DNA from: Psychromonas sp. MB-3u-54
Lineage (GTDB): Bacteria; Pseudomonadota; Gammaproteobacteria; Enterobacterales; Psychromonadaceae
NCBI RefSeq assembly: GCF_002836415.1
Contig: NZ_PJBP01000167.1
Span: 1-50,885 of the forward strand
Reading direction: 5' to 3'
Length of the DNA stretch: 50,885 bases
Part shown: one piece after another, positions 35,158-42,687 of the stretch
Layout: every line of letters starts with the position of its first letter
Numbering within the stretch: the stretch's first letter is position 1
Position numbers and translations under genes: made by a program
Notes under the pieces: generated by a model
Database searches by the model: none
What the model was told of the DNA's origin: nothing
Seen by the model: the letters and a program-made list of their open reading frames with translations, nothing else

Positions 35158-35505
35158 ATGAGCTCAACTCAATTTTTTAAGTGCCTTGCAGATGATACCC
35201 GTTTAAAAATATTGATGCTTATTCAACATGAAAACGAGCTATGTGTAGGTGAATTGATGGTGGCCTTGAATGATAGCCAAACAAAAATCTCGCGCCATCT
35301 TGCACTGCTCAGGCAGAGTGGTTTACTGCTGGTGCGCAGGCAAAGGCAGTGGGCTTATTACCGCTTAAACCCGAATTTAGCATTGTGGATGAGGGATATT
35401 ATTAAGCTCACCACTGATCACCATTCAGTTTTCCTGAATGATGCTCTCGGGAAAATTAAAAAAATGCCCGACGGATCCGACGGCAGTAAAAACTGCTGCG
35501 CTTAA
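35158..35505 (+). CDS. arsR: ArsR family arsenic-type repressor
   Basis: 115 residues with the winged helix of ArsR/SmtB. The metal-site string is ELCVGEL: Cys29 is kept, but the second cysteine of the classic ELCVCEL is Gly31. The C-terminus ends NCCA, offering two further thiols, so arsenite could be bound in a different geometry. It controls the GAPDH/arsJ genes downstream, judging by position. RBS is GAGGTGTT. Confidence 0.88.
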   Translation: MSSTQFFKCLADDTRLKILMLIQHENELCVGELMVALNDSQTKISRHLALLRQSGLLLVRRQRQWAYYRLNPNLALWMRDIIKLTTDHHSVFLNDALGKIKKMPDGSDGSKNCCA

Positions 35506-35539
35506 TAAGCACCGAATAACTATTACTAATGACTAATTA

Positions 35540-35609
35540 CCGATAGCTGATAACCGATAGCTGATAACCGATAGCTGACAACCGATAGCTGACAATCGAT
35601 AGCTGATTA
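35540..35609. repeat. Five tandem 14-bp repeats between arsR and the GAPDH gene
   Basis: Unit CCGATAGCTGATAA repeated five times (35540-35609), with the last copies diverging to GACAA/GATTA ends, then a partial CTGATAAC. No coding role. Could be a slippage product or affect arsR-GAPDH read-through. Confidence 0.85.
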
Positions 35610-35635
35610 CTGATAACAAATTAAGGATATGAAAT

Positions 35636-36640
35636 ATGACAATTAAGATTGGGATTAATGGTTTTGGCCGTATGGGACGTTTAGCTTTACGTGCCTCTTG
35701 GGAATGGCCTGATTTTGAATTTGTACAAATTAACGATCCTGCCGGTGATGCAAAAACCTTGGCGCATTTACTTAATTTCGATTCTATTCATGGTCGCTTC
35801 GAATCTCAAGCTGAAGCTGTGAAGGATACTATTATTTGTGATGGTAAAACCATCAAGGTCACTCAAAACAAAGAGATAGGTGCAACAGATTGGTCGAACT
35901 GTGATGTGGTTATTGAAGCATCCGGTGTTATGCGTAAAAAATCCTTACTGCAGGCTTATTTAGATCAGGGGGTGAAACGTGTTGTGGTGACCGCGCCCGT
36001 TAAAGAAGAAGGCGTATTGAACGTTGTGATGGGCGTAAATGATCACCTTTTTGATTATGATTCGCATCAAATAGTCACGGCGGCCTCATGTACTACAAAT
36101 TGTCTTGGACCGGTTATTAAGGTGATTCAGGAACAATTTGGTATTAAACATGGCTCTATGACCACTATTCATGATCTTACTAATACCCAAACTATTTTGG
36201 ATGCGCCGCATAAGGATCTGCGTCGGGCCCGTGCTTGCGGTAGCAGTTTAATTCCTACGACAACCGGTTCGGCAACCGCTATTACTGAAATATTTCCGGA
36301 ATTAAAAGGGCGCTTAAATGGCCATGCTGTCCGTGTCCCCTTAGCCAATGCATCGCTGACGGACTGTGTTTTTGAGTTAAACAAAAGTGTTACCGTTGAA
36401 CAGGTTAATCAGGCATTAGAGAATGCGGCTAACGGTGAATTAAAAGGCGTGCTGGGTTATGAAAGTCGTCCATTGGTTTCCGTTGATTATAAAACTGATC
36501 CACGCTCGAGTGTGATTGATGCGTTATCAACCATGGTGGTTAATGGAACACAACTTAAATTGTACGTCTGGTATGACAATGAATGGGGTTATGTTAACCG
36601 CACCGCCGAACTAGTACGCCTAGTGGGAACGGTAAAATAA
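35636..36640 (+). CDS. ArsJ-associated glyceraldehyde-3-phosphate dehydrogenase
   Basis: 334 residues. NAD site [16 protein letters not shown], catalytic segment [11 protein letters not shown] and C-terminal [11 protein letters not shown]. In arsJ operons this enzyme uses arsenate in place of phosphate to make unstable 1-arseno-3-phosphoglycerate, which ArsJ then exports; that role is established for the pair. It is followed 2 bp later by arsJ, confirming the assignment over glycolytic gapA. Confidence 0.94.
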   Translation: MTIKIGINGFGRMGRLALRASWEWPDFEFVQINDPAGDAKTLAHLLNFDSIHGRFESQAEAVKDTIICDGKTIKVTQNKEIGATDWSNCDVVIEASGVMRKKSLLQAYLDQGVKRVVVTAPVKEEGVLNVVMGVNDHLFDYDSHQIVTAASCTTNCLGPVIKVIQEQFGIKHGSMTTIHDLTNTQTILDAPHKDLRRARACGSSLIPTTTGSATAITEIFPELKGRLNGHAVRVPLANASLTDCVFELNKSVTVEQVNQALENAANGELKGVLGYESRPLVSVDYKTDPRSSVIDALSTMVVNGTQLKLYVWYDNEWGYVNRTAELVRLVGTVK

Positions 36641-36642
36641 TC

Positions 36643-37869
36643 ATGAACACGCGATTTAATAAACTATCCGCGGACTTGCGCCAGTATCTGGTGGTTACCG
36701 CTAATTACTGGGCATTTACCCTCACCGATGGTGCCTTACGGATGCTGGTTGTTTTGTACTTCCATCAACTTGGTTACGATGCGCTGCAGGTGGCTTTCTT
36801 ATTTCTCTTTTATGAGATATTCGGCGTTGTTACTAATTTAGTGGGAGGCTGGCTAGGAACACGGTTAGGATTAAATCGCACCATGAATATCGGTTTGCTA
36901 ATGCAGGTCATTGCCCTGCTTATGTTAGCCGTGCCCAATGAGTGGTTAATCATTCCCTGGGTGATGTTTGCCCAGGCGCTATCGGGTATTGCCAAAGATC
37001 TTAATAAGATGAGCGCAAAAAGTGCTATTAAATTGTTTGTTAAGGATGAGCAGCAGGGCATATTATATAAATGGGTCGCTATTTTAACCGGCTCTAAAAA
37101 CACCCTGAAGGGAGTTGGTTTCTTTTTAGGGGGGGTACTTTTATCTGTCACCAGTTTCCAATCTGCCGTTTTACTGATGGCCATATTTTTGTTTGCCGTC
37201 TGGTGCAGCAGTTTAATTTTATTAAAACAAGATCTTGGTAAAGCGAGCCAAAAAGTAAAATTTACCGAAATATTCTCAAAAAGCAGGCAGATAAATATTT
37301 TATCTGCCTCTAGATTATTTTTGTTTGCTTCACGGGACGTTTGGTTTGTGGTTGCTTTGCCGGTTTACCTAAGCCAAACCTTTGGTTGGAATTACTGGAG
37401 TGTCGGTGGAATGATTGCACTTTGGGTCATTTTTTATGGTTTAACTCAGTCTATTGCACCCTATTTTACCGGTAAAAAAACGGGCAGATTACCCGACGGG
37501 AAAAGTGCAGCCGGCTGGGCTTTTGCCTTATCCCTAACCCCATTACTGGTGATCGCCTCATTACAATTTGAGCTGTTTTTACCGGTATTGTTTATTCTGG
37601 GTTTATTCATTTTTGGAGCGCTATTTGCGATAAACTCCTCTTTACACAGTTATTTGATTGTCAGTTATGCGCAGCGCGAAGGTGTTTCTTTAGATATCGG
37701 CTTTTATTATATGGCTAATGCGATGGGACGTTTAATCGGTACTCTGCTTTCAGGTTGGGTATTTGTCAGTTTTGGATTAACTGCCTGCTTAGTCGTTTCC
37801 AGCGTATTTATCGTCATCGCCGGTTGTTTTTCACTGGCATTGCCAAAAACAGAACCGGCAATTGCATAA
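36643..37869 (+). CDS. arsJ: ArsJ organoarsenical (1-arseno-3-phosphoglycerate) efflux MFS permease
   Basis: 408 residues with about 12 membrane segments of the major facilitator superfamily. The N-terminus LRQYLVVTANYWAFTLTDGALRMLVVL is characteristic of ArsJ, as is SGIAKDLNKMSAKSAIK. Together with the adjacent GAPDH it gives arsenate resistance. Start lies 2 bp after the GAPDH stop. Confidence 0.94.
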   Translation: MNTRFNKLSADLRQYLVVTANYWAFTLTDGALRMLVVLYFHQLGYDALQVAFLFLFYEIFGVVTNLVGGWLGTRLGLNRTMNIGLLMQVIALLMLAVPNEWLIIPWVMFAQALSGIAKDLNKMSAKSAIKLFVKDEQQGILYKWVAILTGSKNTLKGVGFFLGGVLLSVTSFQSAVLLMAIFLFAVWCSSLILLKQDLGKASQKVKFTEIFSKSRQINILSASRLFLFASRDVWFVVALPVYLSQTFGWNYWSVGGMIALWVIFYGLTQSIAPYFTGKKTGRLPDGKSAAGWAFALSLTPLLVIASLQFELFLPVLFILGLFIFGALFAINSSLHSYLIVSYAQREGVSLDIGFYYMANAMGRLIGTLLSGWVFVSFGLTACLVVSSVFIVIAGCFSLALPKTEPAIA

Positions 37870-37911
37870 AAAGTGCAAGATATATAATCAGCAATAAAAA
37901 TAGTCTGTTTT

Positions 37912-37972
37912 ATTTAAGTGTTATATTATAACACTTAAATAGACTTTGTTTATTAAGTGTTATAATATAACA
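37912..37972. promoter_or_regulatory. Two Zur-box palindromes upstream of the ZIP-permease fusion gene
   Basis: TGTTATATTATAACA (37919-37933) and TGTTATAATATAACA (37958-37972) both match the gammaproteobacterial Zur box TGTTATANTATAACA without mismatch. The first sits in a larger perfect palindrome, 37912-37940 (14+1+14). Both lie within 95 bp of the ATG at 38006. This predicts repression by zinc-loaded Zur. Confidence 0.75.
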
Positions 37973-38005
37973 AAATAGACTTTATTTAATTATTCGAGAT
38001 TTTTC

Positions 38006-40333
38006 ATGTTGTTGTTTTTAAGCATTCTAGCCTTATTTCTAGGGCCACTTACCTACCGATTATTACAGCGCCAGCCTGGTTGGCTGGATTTGCTTGATGC
38101 CTTTATTTTTGTCACCATTTCTGGACTGGTGCTCTTTCATATTTTGCCTGAGCTATTACACAGCGGTGGTTTATTTGTTTTAGTACTGATGATTAGTGGT
38201 TTATTAGCCCCCGGTTGGATCGAAAAATATTTTCATAAAGCGGCACACCAGGCTCATCAAACGACACTCTTTCTAAGTATTCTGGGTTTAGTACTGCATG
38301 CAAGTCTTGACGGTTCTATTTTGCTGGCAGGGCAAAACGATCGTACCGGATGGTTACTTGCCATTGGTGTTTTACTGCATCGCTTTCCTGTTGGCATCAC
38401 CATCTGGTGGTTATTACGTCCTCAATACGGGCGGGTATTACCCTCGGTTATTTTATGCGGCATGTCTGCTGCGACCTTAATGGGTGCGTTTTTCGGCGAG
38501 TATTCTTTGGCCCAGCTTGATGGCCAATGGATGTCATGGTTACAGGCCTTTGTGATGGGGTCGATAATGCATGTTGTTTTGCACCGTCCTTATTTACATG
38601 GGCATGGCGCGCAACATCAGCATAAAAAAACGTTACAGGAAAATAAATACTCAGCTGGTATAGGCAGTATTGCCGGGTTAATAGCACTGGCTTTTGTATT
38701 GCTGCCGCACTGGTTGGGTTATACCGCCCATGAGCATTCAAGTGCGCTTCAAAATGAGGACGTGCTTACTACTTATCAAGAAAAAGACCATCAACAGGAT
38801 GACTCCGTTGATTCGCACAAGCAGATAATGCATGAGCATGATGGCAATGATTCTGTAACAATGGACAACCATGCTGCGGATGGAATGCATCAGGCAGATG
38901 AACTTGCGGTAATGGATAATCATGGCGCGGATGGAATGCATCAGGCAGATGAGCTTGCGGTAATGGATAATCATGGCGCGGATGGAATGCATCAGGCGGA
39001 TGAGCTTGCGGTAATGGATAATCATGGCGCGGATGGAATGCATCAGGCAGATGATCTTGCGGTAATGGATAATCATGACGCGGATGAGATACATAACCAT
39101 GATGAAAATGATTCTGTAACAATGGACAATCATGGCGCAGATGGAATGCATAAGGCAGATGATCTTGCGGTAATGGATAATCATGGCGTGGATGAGATAC
39201 ATAACCATGATGAACATGATATTGCGGCTATGGACAATCATGCTGCGGATCAAGCGAATGATCATGAGCTTGCTGAGCATCAGCAAGATAATCAATTTAA
39301 TACCGCATTAACCCTGTTCAACTTTTTCAATATTGCTTTATATAGCGCACCGATGTTATTAATTGCTTACTTTTTAAGTGCGCTGATGCATTATTTTAAA
39401 CCTGGATTATCTTTAACTATTCCAACACAGGAAAGTCCGTTCTTTTTTAAAGATGCACTTAAAGGACTGATTTATGGTTTGCCTTTACCTATTTGTTCGC
39501 CGAGTGCGAGTAAAATGCATCAACAATTATTAGGTCTGGGGGCGAACCAAACATTTGCGACCGCATTTTTAATTGCGGCCCCGATTATTGGTTTTGACGC
39601 CTTACTTATTTCATTACCCCTGCTGGGTACTCAAATTCTTATTCTACGTGTTGTTTTAGCAGCCCTTTTTGCATTGTTGATTGCATGGCTAATAGGACGT
39701 CATTTTAAAACAGTTAAATCGCCAGTCGCTGCAGCCACTCCTCAATGCGGGGCGGCCAGATCGCGTTTTATTGATGCGATTAAAGATGGTTATCAGCACC
39801 AGTTAGATCATACTGCACCTTGGGTTTTATTGGGCTGGGCATTGGCCGCAACACTCTCAGCTGCGTCTGCATGGACATTTTTTGATCAAGCTTTATGGTT
39901 ACAAATTTTAGTGATGATAGTCGTTGCATTCCCCTTTGCACTTTGTGCTACCGGTATTACGCCTGTTATTGCAATCCTATTACTTTCCGGTTTATCACCC
40001 GGTGCCGCCATGGCATTTTTATTAATTGCACCAACGATTAGCCTGGAATTACTCAAACAAGTGAAACTGCAGCAGGGTTTTTTTGCGGCGCTGAGTTTGG
40101 CGATGTTAACCTTAGTTGGGGCTTTTTTGATAGGTTTGGGGGTTAATCAATATATTGATGTTGTCTCTTTACCCTGGTTAAAACAATATCAAGGTGATTA
40201 CAGCTGGTGGCAATACGGCAGTTTAGTGATTATTTTAGTACTCTATCTCGCTTCATTATTGCGCCGTGGTGCGCGTCTTTTTATTGCTGAACTAGTGCCT
40301 AAGGGCTTGTTGAAAGAGCATCACCATCATTAA
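38006..40333 (+). CDS. Fusion of ZIP-like metal transporter, His/Asp-rich repeat linker and DUF318/ArsP-like permease
   Basis: 775 residues in three parts. Residues 1-~255: about seven membrane segments of ZIP type with LHASLDGSILL and LHRFPVGITIWW (metal-site His residues of the central helices) and a short HGHGAQHQH loop. Residues ~286-427: eight copies of a 17-19 residue unit (MDNHGADGMHQADELAV and MDNHxxDEIHNHDE variants), a hydrophilic metal-binding linker. Residues ~435-770: about eight membrane segments of a DUF318/ArsP_1 permease (GLIYGLPLPICSPSAS, ATAFLIAAPIIGFDALL, FALCATGITPVIAILLLSGL), where the usual CSCG is CSPS. The C-terminus ends EHHHH. Zur boxes point to zinc, while the arsJ neighbour and ArsP domain point to arsenic; I favour zinc uptake or handling. 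Confidence 0.8.
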   Translation: MLLFLSILALFLGPLTYRLLQRQPGWLDLLDAFIFVTISGLVLFHILPELLHSGGLFVLVLMISGLLAPGWIEKYFHKAAHQAHQTTLFLSILGLVLHASLDGSILLAGQNDRTGWLLAIGVLLHRFPVGITIWWLLRPQYGRVLPSVILCGMSAATLMGAFFGEYSLAQLDGQWMSWLQAFVMGSIMHVVLHRPYLHGHGAQHQHKKTLQENKYSAGIGSIAGLIALAFVLLPHWLGYTAHEHSSALQNEDVLTTYQEKDHQQDDSVDSHKQIMHEHDGNDSVTMDNHAADGMHQADELAVMDNHGADGMHQADELAVMDNHGADGMHQADELAVMDNHGADGMHQADDLAVMDNHDADEIHNHDENDSVTMDNHGADGMHKADDLAVMDNHGVDEIHNHDEHDIAAMDNHAADQANDHELAEHQQDNQFNTALTLFNFFNIALYSAPMLLIAYFLSALMHYFKPGLSLTIPTQESPFFFKDALKGLIYGLPLPICSPSASKMHQQLLGLGANQTFATAFLIAAPIIGFDALLISLPLLGTQILILRVVLAALFALLIAWLIGRHFKTVKSPVAAATPQCGAARSRFIDAIKDGYQHQLDHTAPWVLLGWALAATLSAASAWTFFDQALWLQILVMIVVAFPFALCATGITPVIAILLLSGLSPGAAMAFLLIAPTISLELLKQVKLQQGFFAALSLAMLTLVGAFLIGLGVNQYIDVVSLPWLKQYQGDYSWWQYGSLVIILVLYLASLLRRGARLFIAELVPKGLLKEHHHH
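38861..39286 (+). repeat. In-frame 51/57-bp coding repeats (His/Asp-rich linker)
   Basis: Units start at 38861, 38912, 38963, 39014, 39065, 39122, 39173 and 39230. Units 2-4 are nearly identical in DNA. All are multiples of 3, so copy number can vary without frameshift. Confidence 0.88.
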
Positions 40334-40338
40334 CAGGT

Positions 40339-40372
40339 TGCCTGTCCAAAAACCGGGCAGGCATATCATTTT
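40339..40372 (+). terminator. Terminator-like hairpin after the fusion gene
   Basis: TGCCTG / CAGGCA stem with a 13-nt loop (inner part can also pair), followed by TATCATTTTG. It starts 6 bp after the stop codon. Confidence 0.55.
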
Positions 40373-40389
40373 GCTTTGATAAGTGACTA

Positions 40390-40492
40390 ATACCAAAATA
40401 AATTAGGATTGGAATTAAAAAGTGTTGATCTCCATTTAAATCAATAGTTTTTATTTTTTGTCGTCTGATCGTTTAGTTATTTATTTTGGTAT
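40390..40492. repeat. 103-bp element with 14-bp perfect inverted ends
   Basis: ATACCAAAATAAAT (40390-40403) and its complement (40479-40492) bound an AT-rich spacer. The right end supplies the last codons of the YeeE/YedE gene on the minus strand. It looks like a small MITE-type repeat inserted at the gene end. Confidence 0.5.
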
Positions 40493-40970
40493 AAATTGCG
40501 CAGATATTTTTCCGGTAACCAACAAAAGGTAAGGGTAAGCGGCCTTGTTGGTACTGTTTGGCTAATATTATGCCGACAATCATACTCAGAATAAAAGCTA
40601 AAATAATATTACTGCCGCCGGCAATGCTGGTGATGGCGGGACCGGGACAAAAACCTGCTAACCCCCATCCTGCGCCGAAAATAAGCGATCCGGAAATTAA
40701 GGTACCATCAATCTTAGTATTGCTGGCCCAACTCAATTTATCACCATTAACCGCACGAGCACGTTTTTTAATAACAAAGTGATAAATGGGTGTGAATACA
40801 GCCAATGCGCCGCCCATTACAAAGGCAAGGCTGGGATCCCAATTACCGGTAATATTCAAAAACCCGATTACTTTGGTCGGATTAACCATATCGGAGATAA
40901 TCATCCCCATGCCAAACAGCAGACCCGCAACCAGACTGACACTCATACAAATTATTTTTGACTTCGACAT
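40473..40970 (-). CDS. YeeE/YedE (DUF6691) half-transporter, PmpB-like
   Basis: 165 residues with four to five membrane segments. GFLNITGNWDPSLAFVMGGAL and FGAGWGLAGFCPGPAI are signatures, the latter with the conserved Cys thought to handle thiosulfate or persulfide sulfur. It pairs with the adjacent PmpA-like gene 2 bp upstream. The last ~10 residues lie in a repeat element. Together with the BigR/SqrR-type regulator this points to sulfur-species transport across the inner membrane. Confidence 0.88.
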   Translation of the reverse strand: MSKSKIICMSVSLVAGLLFGMGMIISDMVNPTKVIGFLNITGNWDPSLAFVMGGALAVFTPIYHFVIKKRARAVNGDKLSWASNTKIDGTLISGSLIFGAGWGLAGFCPGPAITSIAGGSNIILAFILSMIVGIILAKQYQQGRLPLPFVGYRKNICAIYTKINN

Positions 40971-40972
40971 TG

Positions 40973-41395
40973 CTAAAGTCCCCCCAATTGATTACGGATA
41001 AAAACCACCATAAAAGCGGAACCCATAAAGGCAATAGTGGCAAAAATTGAACGTTTGGAAAAGCGCCCCAAGCCGATAATACCATGCCCGCTGGTACAAC
41101 CATTACCTAAGCGCGTACCAAAACCAACCAATAAGCCGGCCAGAGAAACGACAATAATAGATTCACCACCGGTATCGGGTAGCTCAAAACCAAAAGGTGC
41201 CACAATTAAAAAGCTGGCTATCATGCCCGTTAAAAAAGCGGCTCGCCAGCTCGATTCATGTTTCTGGGGATTTAATAAACCACCAATGATTGAGCTTATT
41301 CCGGCGATTTTTCCGCTAAACAACATCAACAGGGCAGCAGAAAGGCCAATTAATGCGCCCCCGGCTAATGCTGACCAGGGGATAAAGTTTTCCAT
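40973..41395 (-). CDS. YeeE/YedE half-transporter, PmpA-like
   Basis: I take the ATG at 41395 (MENFIPWSALAGG) after GGAG; 140 residues. LLVGFGTRLGNGCTSGHGIIGLGRFS is the conserved sulfur-relay segment with a cysteine, and four membrane helices are evident. It partners the PmpB-like gene 2 bp downstream. First structural gene after the ArsR-type regulator on the same strand. Confidence 0.9.
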   Translation of the reverse strand: MENFIPWSALAGGALIGLSAALLMLFSGKIAGISSIIGGLLNPQKHESSWRAAFLTGMIASFLIVAPFGFELPDTGGESIIVVSLAGLLVGFGTRLGNGCTSGHGIIGLGRFSKRSIFATIAFMGSAFMVVFIRNQLGGL

Positions 41396-41426
41396 AATGG
41401 ACTCCAACAGCGTTAAAACTAATTAT

Positions 41427-41729
41427 TTACTCAGGGGGGCAAAAAGCTTGTTGTAAGGCACTAAGCAGTAAACCTACACGCGGATCGGCAATAGAATAAT
41501 AGACTTGTTGTGACTCTTTTCTTACCTTAACAAGGTGGTTTTTTCTTAATACACCAAGATGTTGAGAAAATGCCGATTGACTTAATTTTGTATGCTCACG
41601 TAATTCTGATACGCCCATTTCACCATCGGATAATAAACATAACACCACCATTCGATCCGCATGAGCTATTATTTTTAATAACTTACTTACTTCACCGGCT
41701 TTCTCATGTATTTCGGCTAATTGACTCAT
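41427..41729 (-). CDS. BigR/SqrR-type ArsR family sulfide/persulfide sensor
   Basis: I take the ATG at 41729 (MSQLAEIHEKAGE) after AAGGA; 100 residues. Winged helix SELREHTKLSQSAFSQHLGVLRKNHLV. It has exactly two cysteines, Cys31 and Cys97, 66 residues apart. That is the spacing of the redox pair in BigR (42/108) and SqrR (41/107), which form a tetrasulfide link with persulfides and release DNA. It probably represses the downstream PmpAB pair and perhaps the divergent DUF2892/CoADR genes. Confidence 0.88.
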   Translation of the reverse strand: MSQLAEIHEKAGEVSKLLKIIAHADRMVVLCLLSDGEMGVSELREHTKLSQSAFSQHLGVLRKNHLVKVRKESQQVYYSIADPRVGLLLSALQQAFCPPE

Positions 41730-41753
41730 TTTAAATTCCTTAATGTATGTCAA

Positions 41754-42220
41754 AGTATTTTACCTCGGCAGCTTTTTTAATCAACAGGTAAATGAGACTT
41801 ATGTATATTAGCTTTTACTAATTAAATTGGTTACAATAATCCCATCGGTTTATTTACTTTTAGCTGCGAGCCTAACTAAACTATATATACCCATGATACT
41901 TTAAGATGCAAAGTCAGCAAGGCAAATTGTGCTGAGATGCTCGGCATAAAATTGAAGGTTAGTTATTCTACAGAGAGATTTTATAACAACGCAGATTGGC
42001 ACAATTTACCTTGCCCTACGGGGCGCAAGGTCGAAAACCAGCGCTGCGTTGCACCAATCGAAAAGGGAATAACCATTTACATCTACCGCTAGAGGATTAA
42101 CGCAGTTAATCGCTCGAAAGGTCATGTTGCGTCTTGCTCTGATCGAAGATCTTGCGCCTGACAAAGCATTTTGAAGTAACATGGGTAGATCAGGCTTTAA
42201 CCTATTATAAGGAGCACAAC
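41754..42220. mobile_element. ~300-bp dispersed repeat (MITE-like) in the regulator/DUF2892 intergenic region
   Basis: The element runs 41888-42187. Its 22-bp ends are near-perfect inverted repeats: TACCCATG, then TACTT, then ATGC, at 41888-41909 and inverted at 42166-42187 (3 mismatches). Inside are further stems, such as AATTGTGC... / ...GCACAATT. It has no coding capacity. It resembles the ~280-bp TATACCCAA-type repeats of Vibrionaceae and relatives. The divergent promoters must lie outside it. Confidence 0.65.
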
Positions 42221-42406
42221 ATGACAATTGACAATGGCGTTAGAGTAATAGCGGGTTCCATGATTTTACTTTCTGTTCTATTAACACAATTTGTTCATCC
42301 CGGTTTTATATGGCTAACCGTATTTGTGGGAATAAATTTGTTGCAGAGTGCTTTTACAGGAATCTGTCCGGCTGCTTTTTTCTTAAAGAAATGCGGTTGT
42401 AAATAA
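42221..42406 (+). CDS. DUF2892 (YgaP-C-terminal-like) membrane protein
   Basis: I take the ATG at 42221 after AAGGAGCACAAC; 61 residues. Two membrane helices, with MTIDNGVRVIAGSMIL at the start and AFTGICPAAFFLKKCGCK at the end, the conserved CP motif plus two further cysteines. This small protein family commonly accompanies rhodaneses and sulfide-handling genes. It may help pass sulfur at the membrane. Followed by a stem-loop (AGTTAGTCC / GGACTAACT, 42414-42439) without a T-run. Confidence 0.88.
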   Translation: MTIDNGVRVIAGSMILLSVLLTQFVHPGFIWLTVFVGINLLQSAFTGICPAAFFLKKCGCK

Positions 42407-42687
42407 ATTAATTAGTTAGTCCTGGCAATCGGACTAACTTGGCAAAAAACGAATCTATACCTGAGTAAAAGAACACTCGGTTAATTTTTATCGTCTGTAG
42501 AAAAATGTAAAAATTAAAAGTGTTGGCGTATTGAATGTCTAATAAAGTATCGGTTGTTGGCCTGTTACCGATTACAAATCGGCAGCGTTTGGATCAGCAT
42601 GCAGAAATAATCCTTTTGACCTGACCCTAGATAAAAAATCACAGACCACTCTTTTATTACCTATTTTTCAAATTGATGGAGTGAATA

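Noticed and set aside
35636-36640. Annotation as glycolytic gapA
   Set aside because: Direct coupling to arsJ and arsR indicates the arsenate-specific paralogue.
38861-39286. Repeats considered as a CRISPR array
   Set aside because: The repeats are in-frame coding units without unique spacers, and there are no cas genes.
38738-39295. 185-codon minus-strand ORF of repeated Met/Ile/His peptides
   Set aside because: It is the antisense reading of the His/Asp repeat region of the fusion gene.
41037-41456. 139-codon plus-strand ORF
   Set aside because: Antisense to the PmpA-like gene, Pro/Lys-rich, no RBS.
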